The notes: generated from the sequence alone by a model not told the origin. A stretch of DNA of 30,943 nucleotides from Bacteroidia bacterium (GCA_025999315.1 BNXD01000015.1:1-30943), one strand, 5' to 3'; positions 6,616-16,013 are shown, counted from the first letter of the stretch. Program-made: numbers and translations.

Positions 6616-9200
6616 GAGGCATAAAAAAAATACTCTTTGTCCTGCCGGTCGTTTCGGCGCTGTCCCTGTCGTGCTGCGGCCATCATGCATCTGCACCGGG
6701 CAGGGTGGTCTTACAGAGCATATGCGCCGGATGGGAATTTGCCCGGGCGGACAGTCTGTGCTGGATGCCGGCGAGAGTTCCCGGAACGGTTCATACCGAC
6801 CTGTTTGCCGCGGGTGTGATCCCTGATCCCTTCTGGCGCGACAACGAACATCGTCAGCAGTGGATCGACAAGGCAGACTGGATCTACCGAACGAGTTTCG
6901 AGGCGGGCGACGCCATAACGGCAAAAAGTAATATCGAGATCGTATTTGAGGGGCTTGATACCTACGCGGAGGTAACATTGAACGGCCACAGGGTTCTGTC
7001 GGCCGACAATATGTTTCGCACATGGGAGGCGGATGTAAAACCGTACCTCAAACAGGGACGCAACGATTTGGAAGTCTGTTTCCGTTCGCCGGTCGGGGTA
7101 AGCCTGGCCAAATACGACGCGAACCCCTACAAACTGTTCGGGCTGCCGGGCAACGATCAGGCCCGGTTGGGTGGACTGGGCGACAAGCTGGTAAGCATGT
7201 GGAACCGCAAGACGCCCAGCCATTTCGGCTGGGATTGGGGGCCTCGCTTCGTAACCTCGGGGATATGGCGCCCCGTCCATATCCGGGCCTGGGAGGGGGC
7301 CCGGATAAAGGATGTGCACTACATCCGGCATGACATATCGGGCAAATCAGCCCGTCTTACCGCCCGGCTGAAGATAGAGTCGGATATGGCCGGACGTGCG
7401 GAAGTGGAGCTCAAGGTCAACGGCAAGAGGGTCGCCTCGGCCAGGATTCAGCTCGACAGGGGCCTTAGCACGGTGGATATACCGCTTGAGATCGGAAATC
7501 CGCAACTGTGGTGGCCCTCGGGCATGGGCAGGCAGAATCTCTACCGGATGGATGCCTCGCTTGCCGACAACGACGGCAATGTGCTGGATATGCAGAGCCT
7601 GAATATCGGCCTGCGTACCGTAAGGGTGGTTCAAAAGCCCGACCGGTGGGGGACGAGTTTCTATTTCGAGGTCAACGGCATTCCCATGTTCGCCAAGGGG
7701 GCCAACATGATACCGACCGACAACTTTCTACCGCGCACCACCGGTGAGGATTACCGCCGGCTGGTGCAGTCGGCCGTGGACGCCAACATGAACCTTCTCC
7801 GCGTATGGGGCGGCGGCTCCTATGAAGACGACAGGTTCTACGACGCCTGCGACTCGCTGGGCCTGCTCGTCTGGCAGGATTTCATGTTCGCCTGCTCGAT
7901 GTATCCGACCGACTCGGGATTCCTTAAAAGTGTCGAGGCCGAGGCGATCGACAACGTTCGCCGTCTTCGCAACCACGCCTCGCTGGCCATCTGGTGCGGC
8001 AACAACGAGATGACCCAGGCGTGGTACAACTGGGGATGGAAAGATCGTCAGGATGTCCCTCAACACTACCGCAACGACATGTGGGAGGGGTATAAAAGGA
8101 TATTCTTTGAAACGCTGCCCAGGGTGGTCTCCGAGAACGATCCCGGGCGTTTCTACTGGCCCTCCTCCCCGGGCAGTTCGTTCTGCGAGCCGCAAAACTA
8201 CGCCTCGGGCGATGTACATTACTGGAAATACCGTGGAAAGCGTCTGCCGCTGGAGGTATTCCGTACAGAGATCGGACGTTTTATGAGCGAGTACGGATTC
8301 CAGTCCACGCCCACCATGTCTGTGATCGAACGCTATACCCTGCCCGAAGATCGCGATTTCGATTCCGGGGTTTTTCGCGCTCACGTCAAGGCCGAGTTCG
8401 AGCCCGATCTGGCGCTCCACTATATCGCCACATATTACGACGGGAAGGACGATTTCGCCTCGCGCGTATTCATGAGCCAAATCTATCAGGCCGAAGCGAT
8501 GAAGTACGCCATAGAACACCACCGTATGCGTATGCCCTTCTGCATGGGTTCATTGTATTGGCAACTGAACGACTGCTGGCCCGGTTCGTCGTGGTCCTCG
8601 CTGGATTACCACGGCAACTGGAAGGCGTCGCACTACGCGGCCCGGAGGGCTTTCGCACCCGTTCTGGCGGCTGCGGACATATGGGACGACTCTGTTCGCG
8701 TTTATGGCGTTACCGATCTTCCGCAGCAGCAAACGCTGCATTTGTCCGCTCGTCTGATGTCGTTCAGAGGAGAGCTGCTGTCCGACTTTTCCCGCAATGT
8801 GGTTCTTGGGGCCAATACCTCCACCATGCTCTTTGAGAGTACTGCAACCGGGGCGCTCGGCCCGCACGATAAAAAAGATGCATTCCTGCATCTGGCGCTC
8901 ACAGACAGCAAGGGGAGGGTATTGTCTTCCGGCAATGTGTTTTTCACCGAGGTAAAGAACCTCGATCTGCCCGCTGCCGAGATACGAACCGAACTCAAAC
9001 CCATCGACGGGGGTGTCGAATTGACCCTCACCTCGCCCGTTTATGCAAAGTATGTTGAGGTAAGCGTCCCGGGGGCAGAGCCGTTCGTGAGCGACAACTA
9101 TTTCGATCTGCTCCCCGGCCAGCCGGTAACGGTCGTCGTGAAAGGCTCGTTCGACGCAAGCGCCATTCGAGTAAGAAACTATCTGTACCACAAACGATAG
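6612..9200 (+). CDS. GH2 beta-mannosidase
   Basis: The 862-residue product removes non-reducing beta-mannosyl units. Domain order is as in GH2 mannosidases: N-terminal sugar-binding jelly roll (about 30-210), immunoglobulin-like domain (about 220-330), TIM barrel (about 335-680) and C-terminal beta domains. The acid/base is E466 in WCGNNEM and the nucleophile is E560 in FMSEYGFQS, close to where they fall in characterised Bacteroides beta-mannosidases. DWGPRF and RVWGGGSYEDDRFYDACD are family hallmarks. The N-terminus (FVLPVVSALSLSCC) may be a lipobox at C21 or C22, though the -3 residue is atypical. It overlaps the GH26 gene by 4 bp and is the last gene before the terminator at 9212-9254. 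Confidence 0.93.
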   Translation: MRGIKKILFVLPVVSALSLSCCGHHASAPGRVVLQSICAGWEFARADSLCWMPARVPGTVHTDLFAAGVIPDPFWRDNEHRQQWIDKADWIYRTSFEAGDAITAKSNIEIVFEGLDTYAEVTLNGHRVLSADNMFRTWEADVKPYLKQGRNDLEVCFRSPVGVSLAKYDANPYKLFGLPGNDQARLGGLGDKLVSMWNRKTPSHFGWDWGPRFVTSGIWRPVHIRAWEGARIKDVHYIRHDISGKSARLTARLKIESDMAGRAEVELKVNGKRVASARIQLDRGLSTVDIPLEIGNPQLWWPSGMGRQNLYRMDASLADNDGNVLDMQSLNIGLRTVRVVQKPDRWGTSFYFEVNGIPMFAKGANMIPTDNFLPRTTGEDYRRLVQSAVDANMNLLRVWGGGSYEDDRFYDACDSLGLLVWQDFMFACSMYPTDSGFLKSVEAEAIDNVRRLRNHASLAIWCGNNEMTQAWYNWGWKDRQDVPQHYRNDMWEGYKRIFFETLPRVVSENDPGRFYWPSSPGSSFCEPQNYASGDVHYWKYRGKRLPLEVFRTEIGRFMSEYGFQSTPTMSVIERYTLPEDRDFDSGVFRAHVKAEFEPDLALHYIATYYDGKDDFASRVFMSQIYQAEAMKYAIEHHRMRMPFCMGSLYWQLNDCWPGSSWSSLDYHGNWKASHYAARRAFAPVLAAADIWDDSVRVYGVTDLPQQQTLHLSARLMSFRGELLSDFSRNVVLGANTSTMLFESTATGALGPHDKKDAFLHLALTDSKGRVLSSGNVFFTEVKNLDLPAAEIRTELKPIDGGVELTLTSPVYAKYVEVSVPGAEPFVSDNYFDLLPGQPVTVVVKGSFDASAIRVRNYLYHKR

Positions 9201-9211
9201 GGCCATGATAC

Positions 9212-9254
9212 AAAAAGACGGACAGACCCTCAGAGGAGTCTGTCCGTCTTTTTT
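9212..9254. terminator. Bidirectional rho-independent terminator between converging operons
   Basis: AAAAAGACGGACAGA pairs with TCTGTCCGTCTTTTTT, a stem of about 13 bp with a 12-nt loop. A run of six T residues follows on the plus strand and five on the minus strand. It lies between the GH2 gene (plus) and the sulfatase at 9373 (minus), so it can stop transcription from both sides. Confidence 0.92.
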
Positions 9255-9372
9255 GCATCCTTGCCGCGATCCTTACCACACCGCCCTCTTTTGTGGGATG
9301 CCCGATTCTCCGGATATTTTTCGTAGGGGAGAGATTCGGCTCATGCAGCCTTTAAGCGCACGGTTGGCGCAG

Positions 9373-10788
9373 CTATTTTTTCTTCTTTTTCACGTTGTAA
9401 TCGACACCCAGCGCCGTCCTTTCCCTGAGCCCTGCGGCGATAAGTTCGTCGCACTGCCTGCGCAGCTCCTCGAGCTTTTTCGCATATCGGGGATCGCCCG
9501 CAAGGTTGTTCACCTCCAGCGGATCGACGGTCAGCTCATACAGATGCTCGCTGCCGGGGTGATCGCAGTAACGAAAATACTTCCATCCTTCGGTGCGAAT
9601 GCCCTCCGAGGCCGCTACGAGTTTGGTCGCCCAGCGGTGTTCGCACAGGAATTTGTCCCGGTCTATACGCCCCTTGCCTGAGGTGGTGTAGACGCCCAGA
9701 TCAAGCCCCTGAACTCTCTGGGGAACCGCCACGCCGCAATAGTTCAGTATCGTCGGGGCAATGTCGATGTTGAGCGCCATCTGTTCGACATCCCGGTGCC
9801 CCTTTCCGCGCGGATCGTATATGATAAGCGGTACGCGCAGCGAATTGTCGTACATCAGCCATTTGCCTGCCAACTGCCGTTCGCCCTCAAAATAACCGTT
9901 GTCCCCCATGAATATGATGACCGTGTTGTCCCCCTGGCCTGTTTGCCGCAACACCTCCCTGATCTGACCCACCACGCGGTCCACGCCCGAGATCATCCGG
10001 TAGTAGCCCTTGATGCTGTGCTGATACTTCTCGGGGGTGTCATAACGCCAGAACCAGCGTTCGCGGTTGATCCCCTCGCGCACGTACTCGGGTTGTGCAA
10101 GAAAATATTTCTCTTCCGAGATAAGTGCATCGGGCATGATCACATCCCGGTAGAGATGATCTTCGGTTTTGGGCCAGAAATATTGCTCGACGGCCTTGTC
10201 GTGGGCATGTGGTGCGTTGAAGCTCAGCGAGAGGCAGAACGGTTTGTCTTTAGGGGCCGAACGCAGAAATTTCTCGGCGCTCCAGCCCATATAGTCGGTC
10301 AGGTGGACCGTATCCCCGTCGATGGTTTTGTAGAAATAGCCTTTAGGACCGCTGCGGCCCAGTACTTCGATCTTGTCAAAATACTTTTTCAACTCGGCGG
10401 CGGGGTAGTTGACCCCGAACTTGCCGTAGAATCCGGTGTAGTATCCCGCATCGTGCAGCAGGACCGGATATGAGTGATCCAGCAAATCCTTGGGAATATC
10501 GCCCACCCCGAACGTATATCCGCCGGTGCGCTCATACAGTCCGGTGAGGATGGACGCTCGGCTGGCCCCGCTGAGCGGAGTTGTAACGAATGAATTTTTG
10601 AAATAGACGCCCTGCTGTGCCAGCCTGTCGAGGTTTGGCGTGTGGATATACGGATTGCCCGCATAGCCGAGCGCATCCCAGCGCTGGTCGTCGGTCAGGA
10701 TGAACAGAATGTTGGGTTGCTTTTCCCGCGCACTCAACCCCGGCAAAGCCAGGGCCATGGCAGCGGGGAGGCAAATGAAATTTCTCAT
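9373..10788 (-). CDS. Secreted S1-family sulfatase (serine type, SGASR motif)
   Basis: This 471-residue sulfatase has a signal peptide ending near residue 20 (MRNFICLPAAMALALPGLSA). D33-D34 lie in LTDDQRWDALG. The maturation motif is S73-G-A-S-R77 followed by ASILTGLYERTGGYTFG; Ala again replaces Pro. The region where most S1 enzymes have GKWH reads YGKFGVNYP, so the Lys is kept but the His is not. MGDNGYFEGERQLAGKWLMYDNSLRVPL is the C-terminal metal and substrate region. The short C-terminal subdomain (LYELTVDPLEVNNLAGDP) is usual for S1 enzymes, and the protein ends in a poly-Lys tail. It is 15 bp downstream of the GH106-type gene and is the last gene of the minus-strand cluster. Substrate unknown. 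Confidence 0.88.
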   Translation of the reverse strand: MRNFICLPAAMALALPGLSAREKQPNILFILTDDQRWDALGYAGNPYIHTPNLDRLAQQGVYFKNSFVTTPLSGASRASILTGLYERTGGYTFGVGDIPKDLLDHSYPVLLHDAGYYTGFYGKFGVNYPAAELKKYFDKIEVLGRSGPKGYFYKTIDGDTVHLTDYMGWSAEKFLRSAPKDKPFCLSLSFNAPHAHDKAVEQYFWPKTEDHLYRDVIMPDALISEEKYFLAQPEYVREGINRERWFWRYDTPEKYQHSIKGYYRMISGVDRVVGQIREVLRQTGQGDNTVIIFMGDNGYFEGERQLAGKWLMYDNSLRVPLIIYDPRGKGHRDVEQMALNIDIAPTILNYCGVAVPQRVQGLDLGVYTTSGKGRIDRDKFLCEHRWATKLVAASEGIRTEGWKYFRYCDHPGSEHLYELTVDPLEVNNLAGDPRYAKKLEELRRQCDELIAAGLRERTALGVDYNVKKKKK

Positions 10789-10803
10789 ATCCCTGTCTCT
10801 CGA

Positions 10804-13800
10804 TTACAGCTCTTTTTGTCCATAGGGGACGATACTTACCTTGCCGATGATACCCGCGTCGTGCAGCGGGGAGTCGGGCTTGTAGACCCTCCACGTGGCA
10901 AAGGCTATGCGTTTACTTGCCGGACGCGGCTTACCCGAAAAGAACCATTCCGGCCATTGCTTGAGTCCGAAGGTTCCGGCGAATTTCGATCCCACCGGGT
11001 CGTAGTACTCGGCATCCGGGGCATAGCGTTCGTCGCCTATCATGCGGTTGTTCCATGTGTTGGTCGCCTCTATCTCGATCACGTTCTTACCGGACTTGAC
11101 ATGTTTGGTTATCTCCATTCGATAGGGAGGCGTCCAGAGAGTGCCGCACTTCTGTCCGTTGACAGATATTTTCCCCAGATCGGCTATCTTTTCAAATTCG
11201 AGGAATATCCTCTTTCCGTTGCCGGGCGCCGAAGCGGGTATGTCGACCTCTTTGCGGTAGCGTGCCGTGCCCGAATAGTACTTTATGCCGTCCACCGCAT
11301 TGTCCGTCCACGAGACGGTCGAAGGGAACGTCGTTTGGCCCGGCCCGCCCATGGTCGGATCGAACCACACCTGCCATTTGGAGGAGATGTCGATGGGGGC
11401 CGAAGAGCTCATCTCGACCACATTCTTTTTGCCGGAAGCCCTCTCTATCTCCAATTTTCCTTTTACTGCCGAGCAGACGACGAGTTTCTCCCCGTCGAAC
11501 TGAAAGTCCGGGAAGCCGACCCCTGCGATCCCCTGATCGACGAGCGAGACCCCGTTCGACACCACATCCCTGACGGGATCGGATCTGTCCTCGGAGCGGA
11601 ATACTACGAATACCGACTGGTAAGTATCGAACTCCAGCGGCACCGATACCGTCTCCCCATTGCGTGAGTATATCGCGGGTTTTATGGCCGTACCGCTGGT
11701 CGGGTCCCACAACTCGGGCGATTTGTTCCCTGCGCGGAACGTACATATGACCTTGCCCGCCTGAGCGGCGTTGGCCACGAAATAGTATTGGGCATCGTCC
11801 GTTTGGCGATGAATGAAGTTCAGATCGGGCTTGCCGCTGATGCGGCTGAAGCTAAAATCAGCCCCTTTGCCCATGGAGGCGAGAATAGCGTTCGCATCCA
11901 CGCCCCAGTATACTTTACCCTTGCCGTAGCTCTTTTCTCCCGATGCCCCGGATGCCGCTCCCCATACCTGCCGACCGATCTCTTCGACCGTTTTGTCGCT
12001 TGTCGGATAGCCGTTGAGCCCTTTGGCGAGGGTGGGCCGCGGGCCGAGCACCCTGGCTCCCGCCTCGACCAGCTCCTTGATCTTCCTGGCCACGGCAGGG
12101 CTCATCGCCACATCTTCGGGCAGCACCAGCAGGTTGTATGACAGCCCGTCGGGCAGTGTGATCTTCCCGTCGCGAACCGCTGTCCGGTTCAAAAATGCGT
12201 CGGTATTGCAGTAGTCGAACAAATATCCCTTGCCGAGCGTTGCCGAGATTCTTTTTAGGGCCGTTCCCGTGTTCAGCGGCGCATCTTCGCCGACGAAATA
12301 GAGCACATCGGCCGAATAAAGGCCGGCCTGCAGGAGCGACTGGCAGCGCGAATGGTACTCGAACCATGCCTTGCCCGGCAAGACCCACGTATTGCTCGAA
12401 GCGAAAAAGACCCCGTGCGGGCCCATCGTAACCCCCGGAGTAATATCCGGGCGGGGCTGGTGCGGCCAGCTATGGAAAACATATCGGCTCACGCCGTGAA
12501 TGTACGCTATATCGCCCCCCCGTTTGAGCGAATGGGGATGCTGATACCACACCCCGTCCTTTGGGAAGGAGGTGAACGATTCGCAATCGATGATATTCTT
12601 TCCGTAAATGCGACCTATCGACGACACCATGGCCAGGTTGGCCCCGGGTGTGCCGTTTGCCCAGAATTCCGACATGGGGACGTCGGGAACCGAGGCTATA
12701 TCGAAATGGCTGACATTGATATTTCCATAGGGTTCGACCGCAAGCTGTATCCCTTCGGCATTGATCAGTTCGCGCATCCGCTTGTAATAGTTATCCACAA
12801 AAAGGTCGTTGATCGTTTTGCGAAAATCCCACAAAAAACGCTCGGTCTCCTCGGGCGAGCCGACCACCCGGCCGGTCATCGCTACCAGATAGGGTTTTAT
12901 GTCGTATCCCATGCGTTTGGCAAACTCTTTGGGGAACGCGCCCGTCCAGTTTTGGATGCCCATTTCGTAGCTGTCGATGGTGATCGTGGTAAACGTTTTG
13001 CCTGCGTATTGACGCGCCATTTTGATGATCTTGCCGCAATACGAGTCGAAGTGGTGCTTGACGGCATCCGGGTTGAACTTGTCCACCTCGAGCCCTGTGG
13101 CCTCAGGGGGCGCCGGATGGTTCTCTTTGTTTATGTATGTATGTCCGAATCGGATAATGGTCCAGTTGCCTGCGGGGGCTTTCCATTGCAGGCGTCCGTT
13201 GTCGTCCATAAAGGAACTTACGTCAATGATGGCCTCCTTTTTGACGATATTGCCCGCGTCGGTGGGTTGGGCGGCGGTGAAATGCTCGCCGGTCACCTTC
13301 TGAACCACGCCCGATTTCTCCTCCCAGTTGTGAAAACGGTAGCCCTTGCCATTCTCGTCGCCCTTGAGCGTCGGGAAGGCCAGAACGCATACGTCGCGGT
13401 AATAGTCCTGTTTGGTCCCCTTGGGGATCGTTATGTCGACCACGCCGCCCGCTGCGGTCGCCTGAGAGAAGATCAGCTTCTGCATCGCGCTGGCCTGATC
13501 GTTCCACGGCCCTCCGCTCGAGGACCATCCCGGACAGTTGTGCATCCCGAATTTGAGCCCCAGCCTGTCGGACTCTTTGATCGCGAACAGGGTCAGATCG
13601 TACCACTCCTTGGAGAGCATCTTGACGGGGCCTGCAGGCATCTTGTCGCTGACGTTGAAGATGTAGCATCCTCCCAGGCCCGCCTCTTTCATCTTTTCGA
13701 GGTCGTGGGTGATCCCTTCTCTGGATATGCTGCCGTACATCCAGTGCCACCATGTTCTGGGCTTTGCCTCATCCGGATAGTTGTTGAACCGCGTCAGGGT

Positions 13801-13866
13801 CGACTGTGCATGGCCGTAACCGCACAAACTGCCCAACATAAGCGACAGGAACAATATTTTTTTCAT
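10804..13866 (-). CDS. GH106-type glycosidase (probable alpha-L-rhamnosidase)
   Basis: Starting at 13866 the product has 1020 residues and a good signal peptide (MKKILFLSLMLGSLCGYGHA). Extending to an upstream in-frame start would read through a repeat element and is rejected. Hallmarks of the GH106 family (Pfam Glyco_hydro_106) are P36-RTWWHW-42 with SREGITHDLEKMKEAG after it, and N110-CPGWSSSGGPW-121. A large catalytic TIM-barrel core follows. The C-terminal part carries a galactose-binding-like jelly roll (RKEVDIP...FEKIADLGKISVNGQKCGTLWTPPYRMEIT), usual for the family. Characterised GH106 enzymes cleave alpha-L-rhamnosides, so a rhamnose-like branch on the target glycan is suggested but not shown. 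Two sulfatases neighbour it on the same strand. The upstream gap of 564 bp is filled by repeat element D. Confidence 0.85.
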   Translation of the reverse strand: MKKILFLSLMLGSLCGYGHAQSTLTRFNNYPDEAKPRTWWHWMYGSISREGITHDLEKMKEAGLGGCYIFNVSDKMPAGPVKMLSKEWYDLTLFAIKESDRLGLKFGMHNCPGWSSSGGPWNDQASAMQKLIFSQATAAGGVVDITIPKGTKQDYYRDVCVLAFPTLKGDENGKGYRFHNWEEKSGVVQKVTGEHFTAAQPTDAGNIVKKEAIIDVSSFMDDNGRLQWKAPAGNWTIIRFGHTYINKENHPAPPEATGLEVDKFNPDAVKHHFDSYCGKIIKMARQYAGKTFTTITIDSYEMGIQNWTGAFPKEFAKRMGYDIKPYLVAMTGRVVGSPEETERFLWDFRKTINDLFVDNYYKRMRELINAEGIQLAVEPYGNINVSHFDIASVPDVPMSEFWANGTPGANLAMVSSIGRIYGKNIIDCESFTSFPKDGVWYQHPHSLKRGGDIAYIHGVSRYVFHSWPHQPRPDITPGVTMGPHGVFFASSNTWVLPGKAWFEYHSRCQSLLQAGLYSADVLYFVGEDAPLNTGTALKRISATLGKGYLFDYCNTDAFLNRTAVRDGKITLPDGLSYNLLVLPEDVAMSPAVARKIKELVEAGARVLGPRPTLAKGLNGYPTSDKTVEEIGRQVWGAASGASGEKSYGKGKVYWGVDANAILASMGKGADFSFSRISGKPDLNFIHRQTDDAQYYFVANAAQAGKVICTFRAGNKSPELWDPTSGTAIKPAIYSRNGETVSVPLEFDTYQSVFVVFRSEDRSDPVRDVVSNGVSLVDQGIAGVGFPDFQFDGEKLVVCSAVKGKLEIERASGKKNVVEMSSSAPIDISSKWQVWFDPTMGGPGQTTFPSTVSWTDNAVDGIKYYSGTARYRKEVDIPASAPGNGKRIFLEFEKIADLGKISVNGQKCGTLWTPPYRMEITKHVKSGKNVIEIEATNTWNNRMIGDERYAPDAEYYDPVGSKFAGTFGLKQWPEWFFSGKPRPASKRIAFATWRVYKPDSPLHDAGIIGKVSIVPYGQKEL

Positions 13867-13934
13867 TTTCAGTGGTTGTTTAAATTTTAGGCGCAAAAGG
13901 CGCGAACCAAAAGCCATAAGATTGTTCGATGAAT

Positions 13935-14428
13935 AAATTTTAAACGGTTTCTTAATCCGTTGCGCATTTAAGGGTTGGTTTTTTATAGTCAAAAAGTAAA
14001 TCCATCCCAATCGCCCCGTAGGGGCGAAGCATCCCCGGCATTGAGCGAGGGGCGGTTCAAAAATTGCCGCAGGACCGAGCGAAGAGCGACGCCACCTGTT
14101 TGACGACGTTAGGCCCCCCAAGGGGACTAAAAGGAGGAGTTTTGGCGTCGCAGCGAGGACCAAGGCAATTTAGCCCGTCGCTCACCGCCGGGCGGTTTTT
14201 GTGCTACTTTTTGCCGCCAAACGACGCCAAACCGAGAGCAGAGTCGAGCTCGCTCGAACTCTCTGCCGAGGTGCGAAGGAGAAAGGCGAGCGTCTCTTTG
14301 CGAGCCAACAAGTAGTGAGGCCTCAGCGGCAAGCGGCTGAACTCACCTGAAACAATGCAAAAAACAAACGGTCTATTCCTTAAATAAAATGACGCTTTTT
14401 AACCAACGTTTAAATGCGCAACGGTTTT
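13935..14428. mobile_element. MITE-like element (copy D) inside the sulfatase/GH106 cluster
   Basis: The left terminus at 13954-13991 (CCGTTGCGCATTTAAGGGTTGG...AGTCA) and the right terminus at 14390-14427 (TGACGCTTTTTAACCAACG...TGCGCAACGG) are inverted copies of the same ~38-bp motif found in copies B and E. The ~490-bp interior is GC-rich, with short palindromes (CGCCCCGTAGGGGCG; GGCCCCCCAAGGGG) and a block GGCGAGCGTCTCTTTGCGAGCC that recurs near 118 (inverted) and near 30746. No convincing ORF is present. The right terminus ends three bases before the stop codon of the sulfatase at 14431. It either separates transcription of the two genes or lies in their common transcript. Confidence 0.75.
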
Positions 14429-14430
14429 TA

Positions 14431-15990
14431 TTAGTAAATTTCCAGGTTTCTGTGATCTCCGTGGCGGAATTTGACGGTGCGCTTCAGGGGAATGTTCATG
14501 CCGCCGGTCCCTTCGAGCCAGGAGTAGAGGTCTTCGGTGAGCTGTTTGATCGTCTGCTGGTGTTCGGGCGAGGCGATCAGGTTGGTCGTTTCATAAGGAT
14601 CGGCCTCCAGATCGTAGAACTCGTTGGTGTCCCAGATGCCGTGATAGCGGATATATTTGTATTTGTCTGTCCTCACGCCGAAAGTGGTGGGGGTCTGGGG
14701 AAAATCGTACTCCCAGTAATATTCGTAGTAGATCCTCTGCCGCCAGTTGGGCGCCTGTTCTCCTTTGAGCAACGGCAACATGGACTCTCCCCGCATCTGT
14801 TCCGCCTTGGCGATGCCGCATGCCTCCATGACCGTCGGAGCTATGTCGATGTTCTGGACCATCTGCCTGACCACCGTTCCCGGTTCGATGATCTGGGGAC
14901 AGTAGGCCAGCATGGGTACGCGCACCGAGGCTTCGTAGAAGGTGCGTTTGTCGATCAACCCGTGTTCGCCCCAGCAGAAACCATTGTCGCCCATGTAGAT
15001 CACAAGGGTGTTTTGGTCCATGCCGTTCTCGCGCAGGCATTGCAGCACGCGGCCGATGCTTTCGTCCAGGCTGGTCAGCGTCTCACAGTAGCGTTTGGCT
15101 TCGGTCTCCCAGTCGGTGCGACCGAAATAGCTGTAATCCACCCCGTGCCAACTCTCGCGCTGGGCCTTGACCCAGTCGGGGAAACGGTTGGCGCCGTACC
15201 ACTGAACCCCCTTGGCGGGTTCGCCGCTCCGGTCTTTCGACGGGACGGTGTGCTGTCCATAGGTTGGGGTATAAAAATTGGCGGGTTTGGGCATTTTTTC
15301 GTCCGAATAGATGCCCGTGTTCTTCTGCGAAGCCTCGAACGGATCGTGAACCGCCTTGTGCGACAGATAGACGAAGAACGGGTTCTCCCTGTTGCTTTTG
15401 ATAAACTCTATGGCATGGTCGGTCAGAAGGTCGGTGATATAGGCCGTTTCGGGATAGGCGACCTGCTCGCCGTTGACGTTCATCTTCACGTTATAGTAGG
15501 TCCCCTGCCCTTTGAAGCTCTCCCAGTGGTCGAAGCCGGGTTGGGGCTGATCGCCCGAGTCGCCCATGTGCCACTTGCCGAAGAAGGCGGTTCGGTATCC
15601 GGCCTTTTGAAGGTACTGCGGAAAATAGATCAGCCCGTCCGGCACCGGGGCCTGATTGTCCACCACGGTGTGTTCGTGCGAAAACAGCCCTGTGAGGATG
15701 GATGCGCGGGATGGGGACGACAGCGACGTGGTAACAAAGGCATTCTGGATATACGCTCCGTTTGCCGCCATAAGATCCATGTTGGGGGTTTGCAGCCAGG
15801 GTATGGCATTTAGAAAACCCATGTAGTCGTAGCGGTGATCGTCGCTCAGGATGAATATCACGTTGCGAGGCTGCGCATCGGGAAGTTTTTTGATCGACAG
15901 ACGATCACCCGAGACGCACGATGTGCCGAGGGTGGCAAGGGCCGTTATTGCCACATAATGAATGTTGTTTGACTGTCGGAGTATTTTCAT
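14431..15990 (-). CDS. S1-family sulfatase, probable lipoprotein (serine type)
   Basis: The 519-residue product starts with a hydrophobic leader ending TLGTSC, making C25 a likely lipid-anchored cysteine (the -3 residue is not the usual Leu). D50-D51 (LSDDHRYDYMG) are metal ligands. The maturation motif is S91-S-P-S-R95 followed by ASILTGLFSHEHT. FFGKWHMGDSGDQPQPGFDHW and MGDNGFCWGEHGLIDKRTFYE complete the active site. The layout resembles glucosamine-6-sulfatase-like S1 enzymes, but the subfamily is not certain. Promoter TATATTTG at 16014-16021 and the paired operator at 16084-16116 lie upstream, so this gene should be co-regulated with the plus-strand operon at 2094. Downstream genes on the strand are the GH106-type enzyme and another sulfatase, past repeat element D. 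Confidence 0.9.
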   Translation of the reverse strand: MKILRQSNNIHYVAITALATLGTSCVSGDRLSIKKLPDAQPRNVIFILSDDHRYDYMGFLNAIPWLQTPNMDLMAANGAYIQNAFVTTSLSSPSRASILTGLFSHEHTVVDNQAPVPDGLIYFPQYLQKAGYRTAFFGKWHMGDSGDQPQPGFDHWESFKGQGTYYNVKMNVNGEQVAYPETAYITDLLTDHAIEFIKSNRENPFFVYLSHKAVHDPFEASQKNTGIYSDEKMPKPANFYTPTYGQHTVPSKDRSGEPAKGVQWYGANRFPDWVKAQRESWHGVDYSYFGRTDWETEAKRYCETLTSLDESIGRVLQCLRENGMDQNTLVIYMGDNGFCWGEHGLIDKRTFYEASVRVPMLAYCPQIIEPGTVVRQMVQNIDIAPTVMEACGIAKAEQMRGESMLPLLKGEQAPNWRQRIYYEYYWEYDFPQTPTTFGVRTDKYKYIRYHGIWDTNEFYDLEADPYETTNLIASPEHQQTIKQLTEDLYSWLEGTGGMNIPLKRTVKFRHGDHRNLEIY

Positions 15991-16013
15991 GCTAAATAAA
16001 TTATTTACCGTAG

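Noticed and set aside
13867-14163. 99-codon N-terminal extension of the GH106-type gene
   Set aside because: The extension reads through repeat element D, whereas codon 100 (13866) begins a good signal peptide, MKKILFLSLM.
13996-14389. Short ORFs inside element D (e.g. 14064-14315)
   Set aside because: They follow palindromic repeat sequence, lack ribosome sites and are not conserved in frame between the element copies.
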